A stretch of 64,000 bases of DNA from Sphingobium sp. HWE2-09 (GTDB lineage: Bacteria > Pseudomonadota > Alphaproteobacteria > Sphingomonadales > Sphingomonadaceae). This document shows positions 63,415 to 64,000 of this stretch, one piece after another (position 1 is the stretch's first letter; the number at the start of each line of letters is the position of its first letter). A program made the position numbers and the translations under genes. The stretch spans positions 186,001 through 250,000 of the forward strand of contig NZ_JAYKZX010000003.1 in NCBI RefSeq assembly GCF_035989265.1, written 5' to 3'. Under the pieces are notes generated by a model, which made no database searches, was not told the origin of the DNA, and saw nothing but the letters and a program-made list of their open reading frames with translations.

Positions 63415-64000
63415 ATGGAACTCAAGCATATCGACATCGCCTGCCTCTCGGTCTCGCCCGCCAACATGCGCGGCGTGAAGAAGCAACCCGACCTCACCAA
63501 CATCCTGCCATCGGTGCGGGCGCGGGGCATACTCGTGCCGCTGATCGTGCGGGCAGGAGCCTGTCCCGAGCCGGTCGAGGGAGGATCGCCCACTACCTAT
63601 GAGATCGTGGCAGGCAAGCGGCGCTATCATGCCGCCCTTGCCGTGGCGCAGGAGAGTGGCGGCATCGATCCGCTGCCCTGCGCGGTCATGGAAGCGGGCG
63701 ACGATGCCGCCGCGCTCGAAGCCTCGCTGATCGAGAATATCGCCCGGCTCGATCCCGACGAAGTGACCCGCTGGGAGAGTTTCACCCGGCTGGTCAGGGA
63801 AGGCCGTTCACCCGAAGACATAGCCCTGACCTTTGGCCTGACCTCGCTGCAAGTGAAGCGGACACTGGCGCTGGGCAATCTGCTACCACGTATCCGCACC
63901 CTCTATCGCAACGGGACTATCGACGGCGTCACGGTCCGGCACTTGACGCTTGCGTCCCGGCCAAGACAACGCGAATGGCTGGCCCTGCTGGACGATGGCA
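63415..64000 (+). CDS. ParB/RepB-like DNA-binding protein (truncated by window end)
   Basis: Opens at ATG 63415 after GAGGAG and runs off the window (195 residues seen). The ParB N-terminal domain is visible: LSVSPANMRG, IVAGKRRYHAALAVAQ with ALEASLIENIARLDPDEV, then the HTH region IALTFGLTSLQVKRTLALGN. Such proteins in islands and plasmids partition or regulate the element. An insertion of ~10 residues (ACPEPVEGGS) sits between RAG and YEIV, encoded by sequence matching the REP repeat. Confidence 0.85.
   Translation, partial: MELKHIDIACLSVSPANMRGVKKQPDLTNILPSVRARGILVPLIVRAGACPEPVEGGSPTTYEIVAGKRRYHAALAVAQESGGIDPLPCAVMEAGDDAAALEASLIENIARLDPDEVTRWESFTRLVREGRSPEDIALTFGLTSLQVKRTLALGNLLPRIRTLYRNGTIDGVTVRHLTLASRPRQREWLALLDDG
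63557..63583 (+). repeat. REP-like sequence inside the ParB-like gene
   Basis: GAGCCTGTCCCGAGCCGGTC lies within the coding region and encodes ACPEPVEG, the peptide typical of translated REP arms. It resembles the GAGCCTGTCGAAG repeats at 18277 and 20501, imperfectly. Confidence 0.55.

Overview
The window is GC-rich, gene-dense chromosomal DNA from an alphaproteobacterium of the order Sphingomonadales, most likely Sphingobium or a close relative. The basis is the style of RpoB/RpoC, DegP-HflKC, the roughly 1,560-residue NAD-glutamate dehydrogenase, the two TonB-dependent receptors and the abundant 'GAGCCTGTCGAAG'-type palindromic repeats. Genus assignment is inference; no 16S rRNA gene is present. 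The last ~2.4 kb is the start of an integrated mobile element next to a tRNA-Thr gene.

Layout. 1-5067: end of a CoA-transferase subunit gene, a HIT protein, a GT4 glycosyltransferase and a kpsC/kpsS-like capsule pair. 5361-14238: tRNA-Gln, then rpoC and rpoB on the minus strand with a terminator after rpoC. 14519-18101: sleB-like hydrolase, cysK and an MFS exporter (minus). 18421-24252: a small secreted protein, a HerA-like ATPase, degP, hflC and hflK (minus). 24326-29585: Mrp/ApbC ATPase, GNAT, CoA-binding protein, an orphan molybdopterin oxidoreductase subunit and ferrochelatase. 29614-34832: phaB with a coupled ribbon-helix-helix gene, then an iron-uptake set (TonB-dependent receptor, TonB, PiuC-like dioxygenase). 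34873-36463: NfeD plus SPFH protein. 36534-45900: CitE-like lyase, a second large receptor, DUF1206, ubiG, lysC, a nitronate-monooxygenase-like enzyme and a lipoprotein. 45904-50604: two HxlR regulators, each divergent from its target(s): an SDR gene, and a cassette of three VOC proteins, a DUF1428 protein and an SRPBCC protein. 50631-53705: an ApbE / DUF4198 / DUF2271 / PepSY-TM operon that looks like a periplasmic flavin-dependent (probably ferric) redox system. 53989-61314: MlaA, NAD-glutamate dehydrogenase and a PAS-like protein. 61508-64000: tRNA-Thr, P4-type integrase and a ParB-like gene (truncated by the window).

Themes. Iron handling recurs: hemH, the Fiu-like receptor/TonB/PiuC set, and the flavinylation operon, with look-alike AT-rich palindromes upstream of three of these units. 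Four genes (rpoB, hflK, NAD-GDH, one HxlR regulator) carry an apparent single-base reading-frame problem, each at a short C run, which points to base-calling error rather than four independent mutations. Several families of inverted repeats sit between genes, and a fragment of one appears to have been captured in frame inside the ParB-like gene of the island.
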